From contig JANQJN010000187.1 in NCBI GenBank assembly GCA_028281625.1, forward strand, positions 1 to 32,401: 32,401 nucleotides of DNA, read 5' to 3'. The position numbers were made by a program, and so were the translations under genes. Under the pieces are notes generated by a model, which saw only the letters and a program-made list of their open reading frames with translations, ran no database searches and had not been told where the DNA came from. This DNA is from Emcibacteraceae bacterium. Lineage in GTDB: Bacteria > Pseudomonadota > Alphaproteobacteria > Sphingomonadales > Emcibacteraceae. This document shows, in pieces, positions 8,758 through 16,270 of the stretch; positions within the stretch are counted from its first letter, which is position 1; the number at the start of each line of letters is the position of its first letter.

Positions 8758-9468
8758 ATGAATTTTGAACACGAACTTTTCCACGGCACTCTTATAAAAA
8801 GATATAAACGATTTCTGGCCGACGTAAAATTGGACAGCGGCGAAATCGTCACAGCCCACTGCGCGAACAGTGGTTCCATGATGGGTCTTAAAGATGAAGG
8901 AAATGAGGTTTGGCTTTCCCCTGCCACAAACCCGAAAGCAAAACTTAATTATAAGTGGGAGATTGTAGTGGTTGGGGATGCGCTCGTCGGCATCAACACA
9001 TCCCTTCCGAATAAGCTGGTTGAAGAAGCGATCCTTGACGGCACCATTGAGGAACTGCAAGGCTACGAAAATCTGAGACGCGAAATGAAATATGGTGAAA
9101 ATAGCCGCATTGATTTGTTTTTAAGTGGATCTAGGGACGGAAAACCAGATTGCTATGTTGAAGTGAAAAGTGTCACACTGAGCCGTGAGCAAGGTATCGG
9201 AGAATTTCCAGACGCAGTTACCAGCCGGGGCACAAAACACCTCCGGGAACTTGGCAATATGATCGAGCAGGGCCACCGCAGTGTCATGCTGTATCTGGCG
9301 CAACGATCAGACATTAATAACTTTAAAGTTGCATCAGACATTGACCCCGCTTACGCAGATGCGTTAAAAGTGGCAAAAGATAAAGGCGTGGAAGCATATT
9401 GTTATAAATGCAAAATTTCGCCATCAGGTATTAAAGCGGACAGGAACGTTCCGGTATTGGACAATTAA
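8758..9468 (+). CDS. sfsA: SfsA family DNA-binding protein/nuclease
   Basis: A 236-residue SfsA protein, the usual length. N-terminal OB-like DNA-binding region contains the conserved HCANSGSMMGL (about 34-44). The C-terminal PD-(D/E)xK nuclease core shows D119, D131 and the E135-x-K137 pair in DCYVEVKSVTLS. The conserved FPDAVTSRGTKHL segment follows. It was originally described as a sugar-fermentation stimulation factor in E. coli; the fold indicates nucleic-acid cleavage or binding. First gene of a plus-strand operon: its TAA overlaps the ATG of map by one base (TAATG), implying translational coupling. Confidence 0.95.
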   Translation: MNFEHELFHGTLIKRYKRFLADVKLDSGEIVTAHCANSGSMMGLKDEGNEVWLSPATNPKAKLNYKWEIVVVGDALVGINTSLPNKLVEEAILDGTIEELQGYENLRREMKYGENSRIDLFLSGSRDGKPDCYVEVKSVTLSREQGIGEFPDAVTSRGTKHLRELGNMIEQGHRSVMLYLAQRSDINNFKVASDIDPAYADALKVAKDKGVEAYCYKCKISPSGIKADRNVPVLDN

Positions 9469-10289
9469 TGAGATACGTAAGAGCATCAGAAGCACCAGTT
9501 GAAGCAACAAGTGCTATAAAAATTTATGACCCTGCTGACTTCGAAGGTATGCGAAAAGCGGGCAATCTGGCTGCGCGCACGCTTGATATGATCACGCCAC
9601 ATGTTCAACCCGGCATCACCACAGATGAACTCGATAGAATTTGTGCCGAGTTTGTCACCGATCATGGTGCCATCAGCGCACCGCTCAATTATAACGGTTT
9701 TCCAAAATCGATCTGCACATCGATCAACCATGTGGTTTGTCACGGCATTCCGGGACCAAAAAAACTTAAAAACGGCGACATCATCAATATCGATGTGACC
9801 GTTATCGTTGATGGCTGGTACGGGGATCACAGCCGCATGTTTTATGCCGGCAAGCCCAGTGTCAAAGCCAAGCGCCTTGTGGATATTACTTATGATTGCC
9901 TGATGAAAGGAATTGAGCAGGTAAAGCCCGGTAATACCATGGGGGATATTGGCTATGCGATCCAGCAATATGCCCACAGCCAAAAATGCAGCGTGGTTGA
10001 GGTTTTTTGTGGTCATGGACTTGGGCGCATATTTCATGATAGTCCAAATGTACTGCACTACGGCCGACCTGGCGAAGGCGCAGAGCTTAAAGAAGGCATG
10101 TTTTTTACCATTGAACCCATGATTAATCTGGGAACAAAAGATGTAAAAGTTTTGTCCGATGACTGGACGGCTGTGACCCGTGACAGGTCACTGTCCGCGC
10201 AGTTTGAACATAGTATGGGGGTGACCGCGGACGGCGTTGAAATATTTACGCTTTCGCCGGAGGGTCATACAAAACCGCCTTATGCCTAA
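9468..10289 (+). CDS. map: Methionine aminopeptidase, type I
   Basis: A 273-residue type I enzyme that removes the initiator methionine from nascent proteins in the cytoplasm. All five metal ligands are visible: D109 and D120 (NIDVTVIVDGWYGDHS), H183 (CGHGLGRIFHD), E216 (FTIEPMINLG) and E247 (AQFEHSMGVT). The substrate-pocket loop NHVVCHGIPG is intact. There is a short N-terminal extension of about 18 residues relative to E. coli Map, without zinc-finger motifs. It overlaps sfsA by one base and radC by eight. Confidence 0.97.
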   Translation: MRYVRASEAPVEATSAIKIYDPADFEGMRKAGNLAARTLDMITPHVQPGITTDELDRICAEFVTDHGAISAPLNYNGFPKSICTSINHVVCHGIPGPKKLKNGDIINIDVTVIVDGWYGDHSRMFYAGKPSVKAKRLVDITYDCLMKGIEQVKPGNTMGDIGYAIQQYAHSQKCSVVEVFCGHGLGRIFHDSPNVLHYGRPGEGAELKEGMFFTIEPMINLGTKDVKVLSDDWTAVTRDRSLSAQFEHSMGVTADGVEIFTLSPEGHTKPPYA

Positions 10290-10959
10290 TGATCAAAGAC
10301 ACGGGCATAGGGAAAGGCTAAAAGCACGGTTTCGAAAAGGTGGTGTGGACGCGCTCGCCGACTATGAACTTCTTGAGCTACAGCTTATGACCGCGATCCC
10401 CAGGCGGGACGTAAAGCCACTTGCCAAGAAACTTATTCAAACATTCGGCTCCTATGCTGAAGTGATCAGTGCTGAACCCAAAAGACTGGCTGAAGTATCC
10501 GGTGTCGGTGAGAATGTAATTACTACATTAAAACTCGCTGAAGCCAGCGCCCAGAAACTTGCCGAAGGATCAGTGCTTGAAAAACCGGTTCTAAATAACT
10601 GGCAGGCACTCTTGAATTATTGTAGTGCGCAGCTTGCCTATAAAAAGAACGAACAATTTCGGGTCCTTTTTCTGGACCGTCAAAACCGTTTGATTGCTGA
10701 CGAAAAAATGCAGGAAGGCACTATTGATCACACGCCTGTCTATCCACGCGAAATCATCAAGCGGGCTTTGGAACTGGGATCAACAGCAATAATCCTCGTC
10801 CACAATCATCCCAGCGGAGATCCTACTCCAAGCCAGGATGATATTAAAATGACCAAGAAAATTGAAGCCGCAGGAAAACAACTTGGCGTTCTTTTACATG
10901 ATCATCTGATCATTTCAAAAGGTGGATACAGTAGCTTCAAAACCATGAATTTGATTTAA
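10282..10959 (+). CDS. radC: RadC/JAB-domain protein
   Basis: A 225-residue RadC family protein. The chosen ATG lies inside the end of map and gives the family-typical N-terminus GHRERLKARFRKGGVDAL; the longer open frame upstream encodes residues in another frame of map. The helix-hairpin-helix-like segment AEVSGVGENVITTLKL is at about 70-85. The C-terminal JAMM metal site is complete: H174 and H176, S184, D187 within VHNHPSGDPTPSQDD. The family was named for a presumed DNA-repair role that has not held up well, so the actual substrate is unknown. Last gene of the sfsA-map-radC operon, converging on the racemase operon. Confidence 0.93.
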   Translation: MPNDQRHGHRERLKARFRKGGVDALADYELLELQLMTAIPRRDVKPLAKKLIQTFGSYAEVISAEPKRLAEVSGVGENVITTLKLAEASAQKLAEGSVLEKPVLNNWQALLNYCSAQLAYKKNEQFRVLFLDRQNRLIADEKMQEGTIDHTPVYPREIIKRALELGSTAIILVHNHPSGDPTPSQDDIKMTKKIEAAGKQLGVLLHDHLIISKGGYSSFKTMNLI

Positions 10960-10999
10960 AAACTTACAATGTAAGAGTTCGCATCTATATCGCGAAAAA

Positions 11000-12220
11000 T
11001 TATACCTTTATCCTCGTCAAGTAAGGCTTCAAACAATTGGCGGTGTGATACGCATGGCCGCCCGTCTGGTTTGAATATTCAGTGTTGGTAATTTCTTCGT
11101 CGCCGTCTCTGCCAATGATGGTCACCATGTCACCTATTTCAATATCGTCTGACCCGGTAACATCAATGGAAGTATGGTTCGCAGTGATAAGTGCAATCAT
11201 CGGGTATTTTCTACCCTTAATTATGACATTCGCGTTATTCACACTACTTAGCGAAAACCCGTCCGAGTATCCAAGCGGCAATGTTGCAATGCGCATTGGC
11301 TTTTCAATTTTATAGGCTTGGTGATAACCAATGGATTCGCCAGGCTCCATATCCTTTACATAGATTACCCTGGTCTTAACCCCAAGCACCGGCTTGATAT
11401 CCATATTGGGCATGGGCTCCAGGCCAACGAGAGAGCTTCCCGGACGCACCATATCCAAATGCGCGTTTGGATCATGATCCACTTCTGCACTGCTTGCCGC
11501 GTGCCTGATCCCCAGATCAATCCCCTTTGCCTTGGCATTTTCGTAAACTGCATTTAGCCTATCGATTTGAATTGGATTAAAATCGGCATCTTCGGTCATG
11601 GCAGTGAGCACGCCTTCTATTTCAACATGCGAAAGCGCTGCCACTTTTTCCACAAATGCGTCGGCAATTTTATAAGGCACCCCTACCCGACCAAGGCCAG
11701 TATCGATTTTGATGTGGACTTTTGCTTTGCGGTCGAGCTTTCTTGCTTCTTCGTTAAGAATATCCACCGCATCAGAAAAAACAGACTGGCTGATGTCATG
11801 TGTGATCGCTGTACGGGCATCACGAGCGGAAAAAGGACCAAGGTTAAGGATCATGCCCTGAACATTATTGTGGCGAAGCAGTTCCCCTTCATCCATTTTT
11901 ACGACGGCGAAGCGATCAATACCTTCGAGCCACATGCTCTGCGCTATTTCCACAATCCCGTGGCCATAAGCGTTACATTTGATCACCGCCATAATTGGTC
12001 GTCCATCAATTTTCTTACGAACTTCCGCTATGTTGTGACTGAGATTATCGATGTTAAGCTCGACCCATGTATCAAACTGATCCTCGACAGTTTGTGGCGG
12101 TGGTCCGGCCATTCCTTCTTCCTGCGCACGCGCCATAGTCGCTGCCGTTCCAGTCAAGATCACACCTGCCGATGTGGTGCTAGCCAGTTTTATAAAATCA
12201 CGTCTGTTTGTTTTAGTCAT
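11000..12220 (-). CDS. Tat-exported alanine-racemase-family protein (copy B)
   Basis: A 406-residue fold-type III PLP racemase with a twin-arginine signal: NRRDFIKL at residues 5-12, a hydrophobic stretch, and an ARA cleavage site near 32. The PLP lysine is K81 in VIKCNAYGHG. The catalytic tyrosine region is ESIGYHQAY, and MVRPGSSLVGL carries the PLP-ring arginine. Export through Tat means it folds with its cofactor inside and acts in the periplasm, unlike housekeeping Alr. It likely racemises free amino acids; the substrate range is unknown. The ATG matches the N-terminus of copy A; a GTG three codons earlier (12229) directly follows the stop of copy A. It is translated right after copy A. 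Confidence 0.9.
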   Translation of the reverse strand: MTKTNRRDFIKLASTTSAGVILTGTAATMARAQEEGMAGPPPQTVEDQFDTWVELNIDNLSHNIAEVRKKIDGRPIMAVIKCNAYGHGIVEIAQSMWLEGIDRFAVVKMDEGELLRHNNVQGMILNLGPFSARDARTAITHDISQSVFSDAVDILNEEARKLDRKAKVHIKIDTGLGRVGVPYKIADAFVEKVAALSHVEIEGVLTAMTEDADFNPIQIDRLNAVYENAKAKGIDLGIRHAASSAEVDHDPNAHLDMVRPGSSLVGLEPMPNMDIKPVLGVKTRVIYVKDMEPGESIGYHQAYKIEKPMRIATLPLGYSDGFSLSSVNNANVIIKGRKYPMIALITANHTSIDVTGSDDIEIGDMVTIIGRDGDEEITNTEYSNQTGGHAYHTANCLKPYLTRIKV

Positions 12221-12229
12221 TTTTTTCAC

Positions 12230-13453
12230 TTATATGGTTAGTCTTGTAAGTCCTGCCTTGATAGCGCTTGCCCGGTAGTAAGAATGCCCTTCCGTTTTTG
12301 AAGCCATCTCTGAAGCCTTTATCTGCTCATCACCTTCACTGCCAATAAGGGTTACGATATCGCCTATCTTTATATCTGTCGATCCCGTTATATCGACAAT
12401 AGTATGATTGGCTGTTACGGCAGCAATTACAGGATATCTTTTTCCACTAATGAGTACATCCAAATTCCCCGGCGCACCAAATGGATATCCGTCTGAATAA
12501 CCAACAGGCAAAGTTGCTACCCTCATCGGCCGTTCTACTTCATAAACCTGTCGATAGCCGATGGTTTTTCCAGGCATGAGATCCTTAATATATTGTACCC
12601 TGGTCTTAAAGGACATGATCGGGCTGACATTCAGATCCCCATGGCGCGCAAGACCAGTGAGCGAGGCACCGGGCCTAACCATATCAAGCAATGAACTCTC
12701 GGGCAGGAAGGCGATCCCTGCACTTGATGCCGCATGTCGAAGTCCCACATTGATACCTTTTGCCCTGGCGCCATCAGTCACTTCAACAAAGCGATCAATT
12801 TGCGGCTGATCGAAAGGTCTATTTTCAGCAAGCACTGTATAAACACCTTCAATTTCAATATCTTCCATCACCGCGACTTTTTCAATAAAAGGCAGCGCTT
12901 CTTCATACGGCACGCCAATCCGGCTCATACCGGTATCTACTTCAATATGAACTTTTGCTTTGCGGCCTAGCTTTCTTGCCTCTGCGGCAAGAATATCCAC
13001 AGTTTCCGAAAAAACAGCCTGACTGATATTATGAGTAATAGCTGTTCTGGCGTTTCGCGCTGAAAAAGGCCCTACATTCAAGATCATACCTTCAACACCT
13101 TCATGGCGCAGTAATTCGCCTTCGTCCATTTTTACGACCATGAAATGTTCAACACCCTGCGCTGCAAGCCCTTTTGTCACGTCGACAATACCATGGCCGT
13201 ACGCATTACACTTGACCACCGCCATAATCGGACGACTGCCTACCCGGCTTTTTACTTCGGCTAAATTATGATTAAGCTGGTCAATATCAAGCTCAACCCA
13301 GGCATCAAACTGATCTTCAACGGTTTGCGCCGGTGGTCCGGCCGTTCCTTCTTCTTGTGCTCTGGCCATCGTAGCGATTGTTCCGCTAAGCACTACGCCA
13401 GCGGACACAGAGCTGGCCAGTTTCATAAAATCCCGTCTGTTACTATCGGTCAT
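12230..13453 (-). CDS. Tat-exported alanine-racemase-family protein (copy A)
   Basis: A 407-residue paralogue of the following gene, similar along its whole length (both contain RPIMAV-KCNAYGHGIV, VKMDEGELLRH and FSAR-ARTAITH blocks). The twin-arginine signal NRRDFMKL lies at residues 5-12 and the ARA cleavage site near 32, after which the mature chain starts QEEGTAGPP. PLP lysine is K81; the active-site tyrosine region is KTIGYRQVY; the MVRPGASLTGL motif is present. AGGGGGC precedes the ATG. The stop is contiguous with the start region of copy B. It follows an alpha/beta hydrolase by 9 bases, so the three genes form one operon. The broad-specificity periplasmic racemases of gamma-proteobacteria are a functional analogue, but those use Sec. 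Confidence 0.9.
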   Translation of the reverse strand: MTDSNRRDFMKLASSVSAGVVLSGTIATMARAQEEGTAGPPAQTVEDQFDAWVELDIDQLNHNLAEVKSRVGSRPIMAVVKCNAYGHGIVDVTKGLAAQGVEHFMVVKMDEGELLRHEGVEGMILNVGPFSARNARTAITHNISQAVFSETVDILAAEARKLGRKAKVHIEVDTGMSRIGVPYEEALPFIEKVAVMEDIEIEGVYTVLAENRPFDQPQIDRFVEVTDGARAKGINVGLRHAASSAGIAFLPESSLLDMVRPGASLTGLARHGDLNVSPIMSFKTRVQYIKDLMPGKTIGYRQVYEVERPMRVATLPVGYSDGYPFGAPGNLDVLISGKRYPVIAAVTANHTIVDITGSTDIKIGDIVTLIGSEGDEQIKASEMASKTEGHSYYRASAIKAGLTRLTI

Positions 13454-13462
13454 TTCTGCCCC

Positions 13463-14278
13463 CTATTTGAATTCTATAAACCTATCATAGGCATAATCAA
13501 GACATTGATCCAGAGTGTCAACCAGCATGCTCTTTTGCTCAACTGGCAGCCTTTCATAGCCAAATGAAATAGGATCCTTTTTCATAAAGCAAATGGTCGC
13601 CTTGGCGTTTGGTACGTATCCTTTCTTCACATAATCACCCGCGAATGCTGCATTATAGGGCGCGATATAATTGTTGCCGGCAGCAAGAAAGTCCTTAAGC
13701 ATATTGGTGGCCTTTTCGGGCGTGTAGGGTGGAATATCAATTTTGTCTTCGTCGCGGGTGCTGTACCAGGGAAAATACTTTCCCTGCAAATGAATCCGTT
13801 CCCAGAGCCAGGTCAGATGACTGCCATCTTCGTTAAGCTCCAGCGGCGGTGAATAATTGGCCAAAATATCAGCTAGCTCCTCGTCAGTGAGGACCGATAT
13901 ACCGTTTCCCACCACATAATTAAATCTTTCGGGATAAAGTGCTGAAGCAGCGACCGCGAAGCAGGAGCCAGTGTGATATCCGTAAGCACAAGCTTGCTCG
14001 ATCTGCAGTGCATCCATAAATTCGATAATAGCTTCCGCATAACTTTCAATGCCCGGATTTACTATTTGCAGCGGGTCAGAATTTCCGTTACCGGGATTAT
14101 CGGGTGCGATTAATCTGAAATCACCGGCCCATTTTTGCATCAGATCGATATAATCTTTTGAGGAACTGGGTGATTGATGAAGCAGGAGCACGGTTGGCCC
14201 CTCTCCTGCTTCCCGGTAATGGATTTGACCAAAGGATAGATCGGCGTATCTTCTTTTAATTGATTCATGTTGCGTCAT
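13463..14278 (-). CDS. Alpha/beta hydrolase fold protein with His at the nucleophile position
   Basis: A 271-residue alpha/beta hydrolase without signal peptide. The oxyanion-hole segment VLLLHQSPSSS (30-40) and the LIAPDNPGNGNSD loop (56-68) are typical. At the nucleophile elbow, where GxSxG is expected, the sequence reads GYHTGS (100-105), so His102 replaces serine. The C-terminal region, ending DYAYDRFIEFK, also lacks a convincing catalytic GH motif. The protein may be a non-hydrolytic family member or use another mechanism. It is the first gene of an operon with the two Tat racemases, 9 bases apart, and divergent from the YjbR gene. Confidence 0.82.
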   Translation of the reverse strand: MTQHESIKRRYADLSFGQIHYREAGEGPTVLLLHQSPSSSKDYIDLMQKWAGDFRLIAPDNPGNGNSDPLQIVNPGIESYAEAIIEFMDALQIEQACAYGYHTGSCFAVAASALYPERFNYVVGNGISVLTDEELADILANYSPPLELNEDGSHLTWLWERIHLQGKYFPWYSTRDEDKIDIPPYTPEKATNMLKDFLAAGNNYIAPYNAAFAGDYVKKGYVPNAKATICFMKKDPISFGYERLPVEQKSMLVDTLDQCLDYAYDRFIEFK

Positions 14279-14347
14279 AATTGTTGCTTATTTATTTTTT
14301 TGTAAAAGTGTAGCATCATTTAGATGGACGTCAATGTTAGGAATGCC

Positions 14348-14707
14348 ATGACACGGGAAGAATTTGACAAATACTGCGCCTCCTTAAAATCAACCACCCA
14401 TGTAGTGCAGTGGGCAGGTGCCAGCGTCTGGAAAATCGGTGGAAAGGTCTTTGCCATTCATTCAGGAATGGGGGAAGAAGGCGAGCACACACTCAGCTTC
14501 AAATGTAGTGAGCTTAATTTTCAGATTCTCTGTGAACTTGATGGCATAATTCCCGCCCCCTATCTTGCGCGCGGCAAATGGGTGCAAGTAAAAACCGAGG
14601 AAGCCATGTCAAATGAAGATGTCAAAGATTACATCAAATCTTCTTATGATATTATTTCAGGCAAACTCACCAAAAAAATGCGCAGCGACTTGGGGATTGG
14701 CGAATAG
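14348..14707 (+). CDS. MmcQ/YjbR family protein
   Basis: A 119-residue member of the MmcQ/YjbR (DUF419) family, with the CyaY-like DNA-binding fold. Conserved features are TTHVVQWAGASVWKIGGKVF (about residues 13-32) and the late APYLARGKWVQV segment. The ATG at 14348 is preferred over the one at 14324 because AGGA lies about 6 bases upstream and family members begin MTREEFD. The molecular role is not established. It converges with the anti-sigma factor gene. Confidence 0.88.
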   Translation: MTREEFDKYCASLKSTTHVVQWAGASVWKIGGKVFAIHSGMGEEGEHTLSFKCSELNFQILCELDGIIPAPYLARGKWVQVKTEEAMSNEDVKDYIKSSYDIISGKLTKKMRSDLGIGE

Positions 14708-14734
14708 AGTTATTTAGCTATTTCCTAGCGCCTC

Positions 14735-14983
14735 TTAGCCGTGGGAGCAATTATGCTCAACTTCTTCCATAACAAAGCTCATGACTTTATCAAAATCCGC
14801 AGGAAGCTGATCTGGGTCAGGCTCTGAAGCCGCCTTTTTCATCAATCTGAACTGATTGAAATATTTGATACATTTTGGACAAACCATAAGGTGAGTATAG
14901 AAGCGAAAACTGGTCATAAGGTCAGCTTCGCCATCAATAATTTCTGATATTTTCTGCGCAACTTCGCTACACTCTTTATACAT
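14735..14983 (-). CDS. Zinc-binding anti-sigma factor (short, no membrane segment)
   Basis: An 82-residue protein with a zinc anti-sigma motif H31-x3-C35-x2-C38 (HLMVCPKC) in an N-terminal helical domain, plus C5 and the terminal HNCSHG. No membrane segment follows, so it is a soluble, cytoplasmic ZAS-type factor. Such proteins bind and hold the adjacent ECF sigma factor until a signal, often oxidation or metal, releases it. It starts 6 bases after the sigma gene, with GGAG overlapping that gene's stop codon. The target sigma is inferred from position. Confidence 0.82.
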   Translation of the reverse strand: MYKECSEVAQKISEIIDGEADLMTSFRFYTHLMVCPKCIKYFNQFRLMKKAASEPDPDQLPADFDKVMSFVMEEVEHNCSHG

Positions 14984-14989
14984 GGTTGG

Positions 14990-15604
14990 TCACTCCTTAT
15001 TCAATTTTGACCGAACTGCCGCCCTTAACGCCGAGCGTGCACGGTGGATCTTAATACGCAAATTTCCCGCGCTTATATCCAGAGCCGCACATATTTCGCC
15101 AGGCTCCAGACCTTCCACTTCCTTCAGCAGAAGTACCTCACGATATGCATGAGGTAGGTTATTTATTTCATCGTGGACAATGCGAAGCAGTCTTTTGTGC
15201 TCAAGTTCCCGCGCTGCACGTCCATCCCATTCATTACAATCATCCTGCCAATGTCCGTCACTTTCCTTGAAGTAACCATTTTCCGGATCATCACCAACGT
15301 CAACATAGCGCTTCAATCGCCTTATCTCGTCGATCGATTTGTTGCGTACAGCGCGGTAAAGCCAGCTTTTTATGCTGCACCTACCGTCAAACATATCGAT
15401 GGTGCGGTAGACATTAATGAGCGCCTCCTGCACAACATCTTCCGCGAGTCCATGATCGCTCAGCATTCTCCTGGCATAAGCGATCAGACCAGGACCATTG
15501 CGCGCAAAAACCTCTCGCCATACCTCACTATCCCCCGATTTTAAGGCCGCGATTTGATCCCTGTTTTCCGCAGTCATATTTTGATGTATATCATCAACCC
15601 GCAT
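14990..15604 (-). CDS. ECF-type RNA polymerase sigma factor
   Basis: A 204-residue sigma-70 family factor with only regions 2 and 4. Region 2 includes LAEDVVQEALINVYR and the -10 recognition segment SIKSWLYRAVRNKSIDEIRR (about 82-101). Region 4 contains LPHAYREVLLLKEVEGL and the helix-turn-helix GEICAALDISAGNLRIKIHRARSAL in two parts: GEICAALDISAG, NLRIKIHRARSAL. It directs polymerase to a stress regulon that cannot be named from here. It lies directly upstream of the zinc anti-sigma gene. An internal ATG at residue 10 has no ribosome site, so the first ATG is kept. No clear autoregulatory ECF promoter was recognised. Confidence 0.93.
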   Translation of the reverse strand: MRVDDIHQNMTAENRDQIAALKSGDSEVWREVFARNGPGLIAYARRMLSDHGLAEDVVQEALINVYRTIDMFDGRCSIKSWLYRAVRNKSIDEIRRLKRYVDVGDDPENGYFKESDGHWQDDCNEWDGRAARELEHKRLLRIVHDEINNLPHAYREVLLLKEVEGLEPGEICAALDISAGNLRIKIHRARSALRAAVRSKLNKE

Positions 15605-16041
15605 TTTAATGCTTTCTACCCGCGTTTCATCCTGACAAGCTACGTTTTATATTAGCATCCTATTTTTCCAACGCCACTACTCACCAGATCATTGATGAGT
15701 TTCGCTTGTAATTATTTGCGCCAGCGACAGGGGTGGACCTGGAGGATGACCAGGAGAACGTTGAATATGTATGCCCCTGCCACTGGTGCAAACGCTGCGG
15801 GTACACTTAAGACGTACCGATCACGAAAACGTTACAGAAAAAAATGTAACAAATGCATTTTTTGTTCGTCTAAAGCTTAACTCGATGCGAGTTGCGGCCC
15901 TAATTCGGCCATTCAAACATTTGAGAAACTGAAATTGAAAGTCGAGAACAAGAAATGTTCCCCCACACGTTTTCGACCTTCTTCCGATCCCGGCGCAAGC
16001 CGGGATCGGTTACTTCTTTTAACTCATCGGTTAGACGCATG
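15605..16041. other. Gene-poor region upstream of the ECF sigma factor
   Basis: About 440 bases without a recognisable gene. It contains a 6-bp stem GTTACA/TGTAAC (15831-15850), a 10-bp palindrome AAATGCATTT (15851-15860) and the strong palindrome at 15984-16009. Two tiny cysteine-containing frames are open: ATG 15767 to 15880, 37 residues, preceded by AGGAG at a good distance, with a lysine/arginine-rich tail and CNKCIFC; and GTG 15733 to 15810, ending CPCHWCKRCGYT. Neither can be called a gene with confidence. Confidence 0.5.
15984..16009. repeat. REP-like palindrome
   Basis: An 11-bp perfect stem, CCGATCCCGGC and GCCGGGATCGG, closes a GCAA tetraloop. This is the form of short repetitive palindromes scattered through alphaproteobacterial intergenic regions. 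The sequence after it on the plus strand (TTACTTCTTTT) is T-rich, but no gene upstream needs a terminator on that strand. Confidence 0.65.
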
Positions 16042-16073
16042 AAAAAGGCTTAGCCGAAAACAGCTAAGCCTTT
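16042..16073 (-). terminator. Intrinsic terminator of tRNA-Pro
   Basis: On the minus strand AAAGGCTTAGC and GCTAAGCCTTT form a perfect 11-bp stem with an 8-base loop, followed by a T-run. It begins 9 bases after the CCA end of tRNA-Pro. Confidence 0.88.
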
Positions 16074-16081
16074 GATATTAA

Positions 16082-16159
16082 TGGTCGGAATGACTGGATT
16101 CGAACCAGCGACCCCTACACCCCCAGTGTAGTGCGCTAACCAGACTGCGCCACATTCCG
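16082..16159 (-). tRNA. tRNA-Pro (anticodon GGG)
   Basis: On the minus strand acceptor CGGAATG pairs with CATTCCG. The anticodon stem CTACA/TGTAG encloses the loop CTGGGGG with anticodon GGG. The T-arm CTGGTTCGAATCCAG is standard. The CCA end is encoded, giving 78 bases. It has its own promoter and terminator. Confidence 0.95.
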
Positions 16160-16173
16160 TCAATCGGAGCTGC

Positions 16174-16202
16174 AATATAGCGATTGCTTCGCTTTCTCGC
16201 AA
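16174..16202 (-). promoter_or_regulatory. Sigma-70-type promoter of tRNA-Pro
   Basis: On the minus strand TTGCGA and TATATT are separated by exactly 17 bases, and the -10 box ends 14 bases before the mature tRNA 5' end. Spacing and position fit a housekeeping promoter with a short leader. Confidence 0.7.
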
Positions 16203-16270
16203 CAGGCCAATTGATCTTTGACTAAATTATTTATACCATGCAACGCATACAACAATATTGGGAATAAATA

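Noticed and set aside
9486-10058. Open frame of 190 codons on the minus strand
   Set aside because: It is a shadow of map, which has all its metal ligands on the other strand.
11567-12241. Open frame of 224 codons on the plus strand
   Set aside because: It is antisense to the second Tat racemase, whose motifs are all intact.
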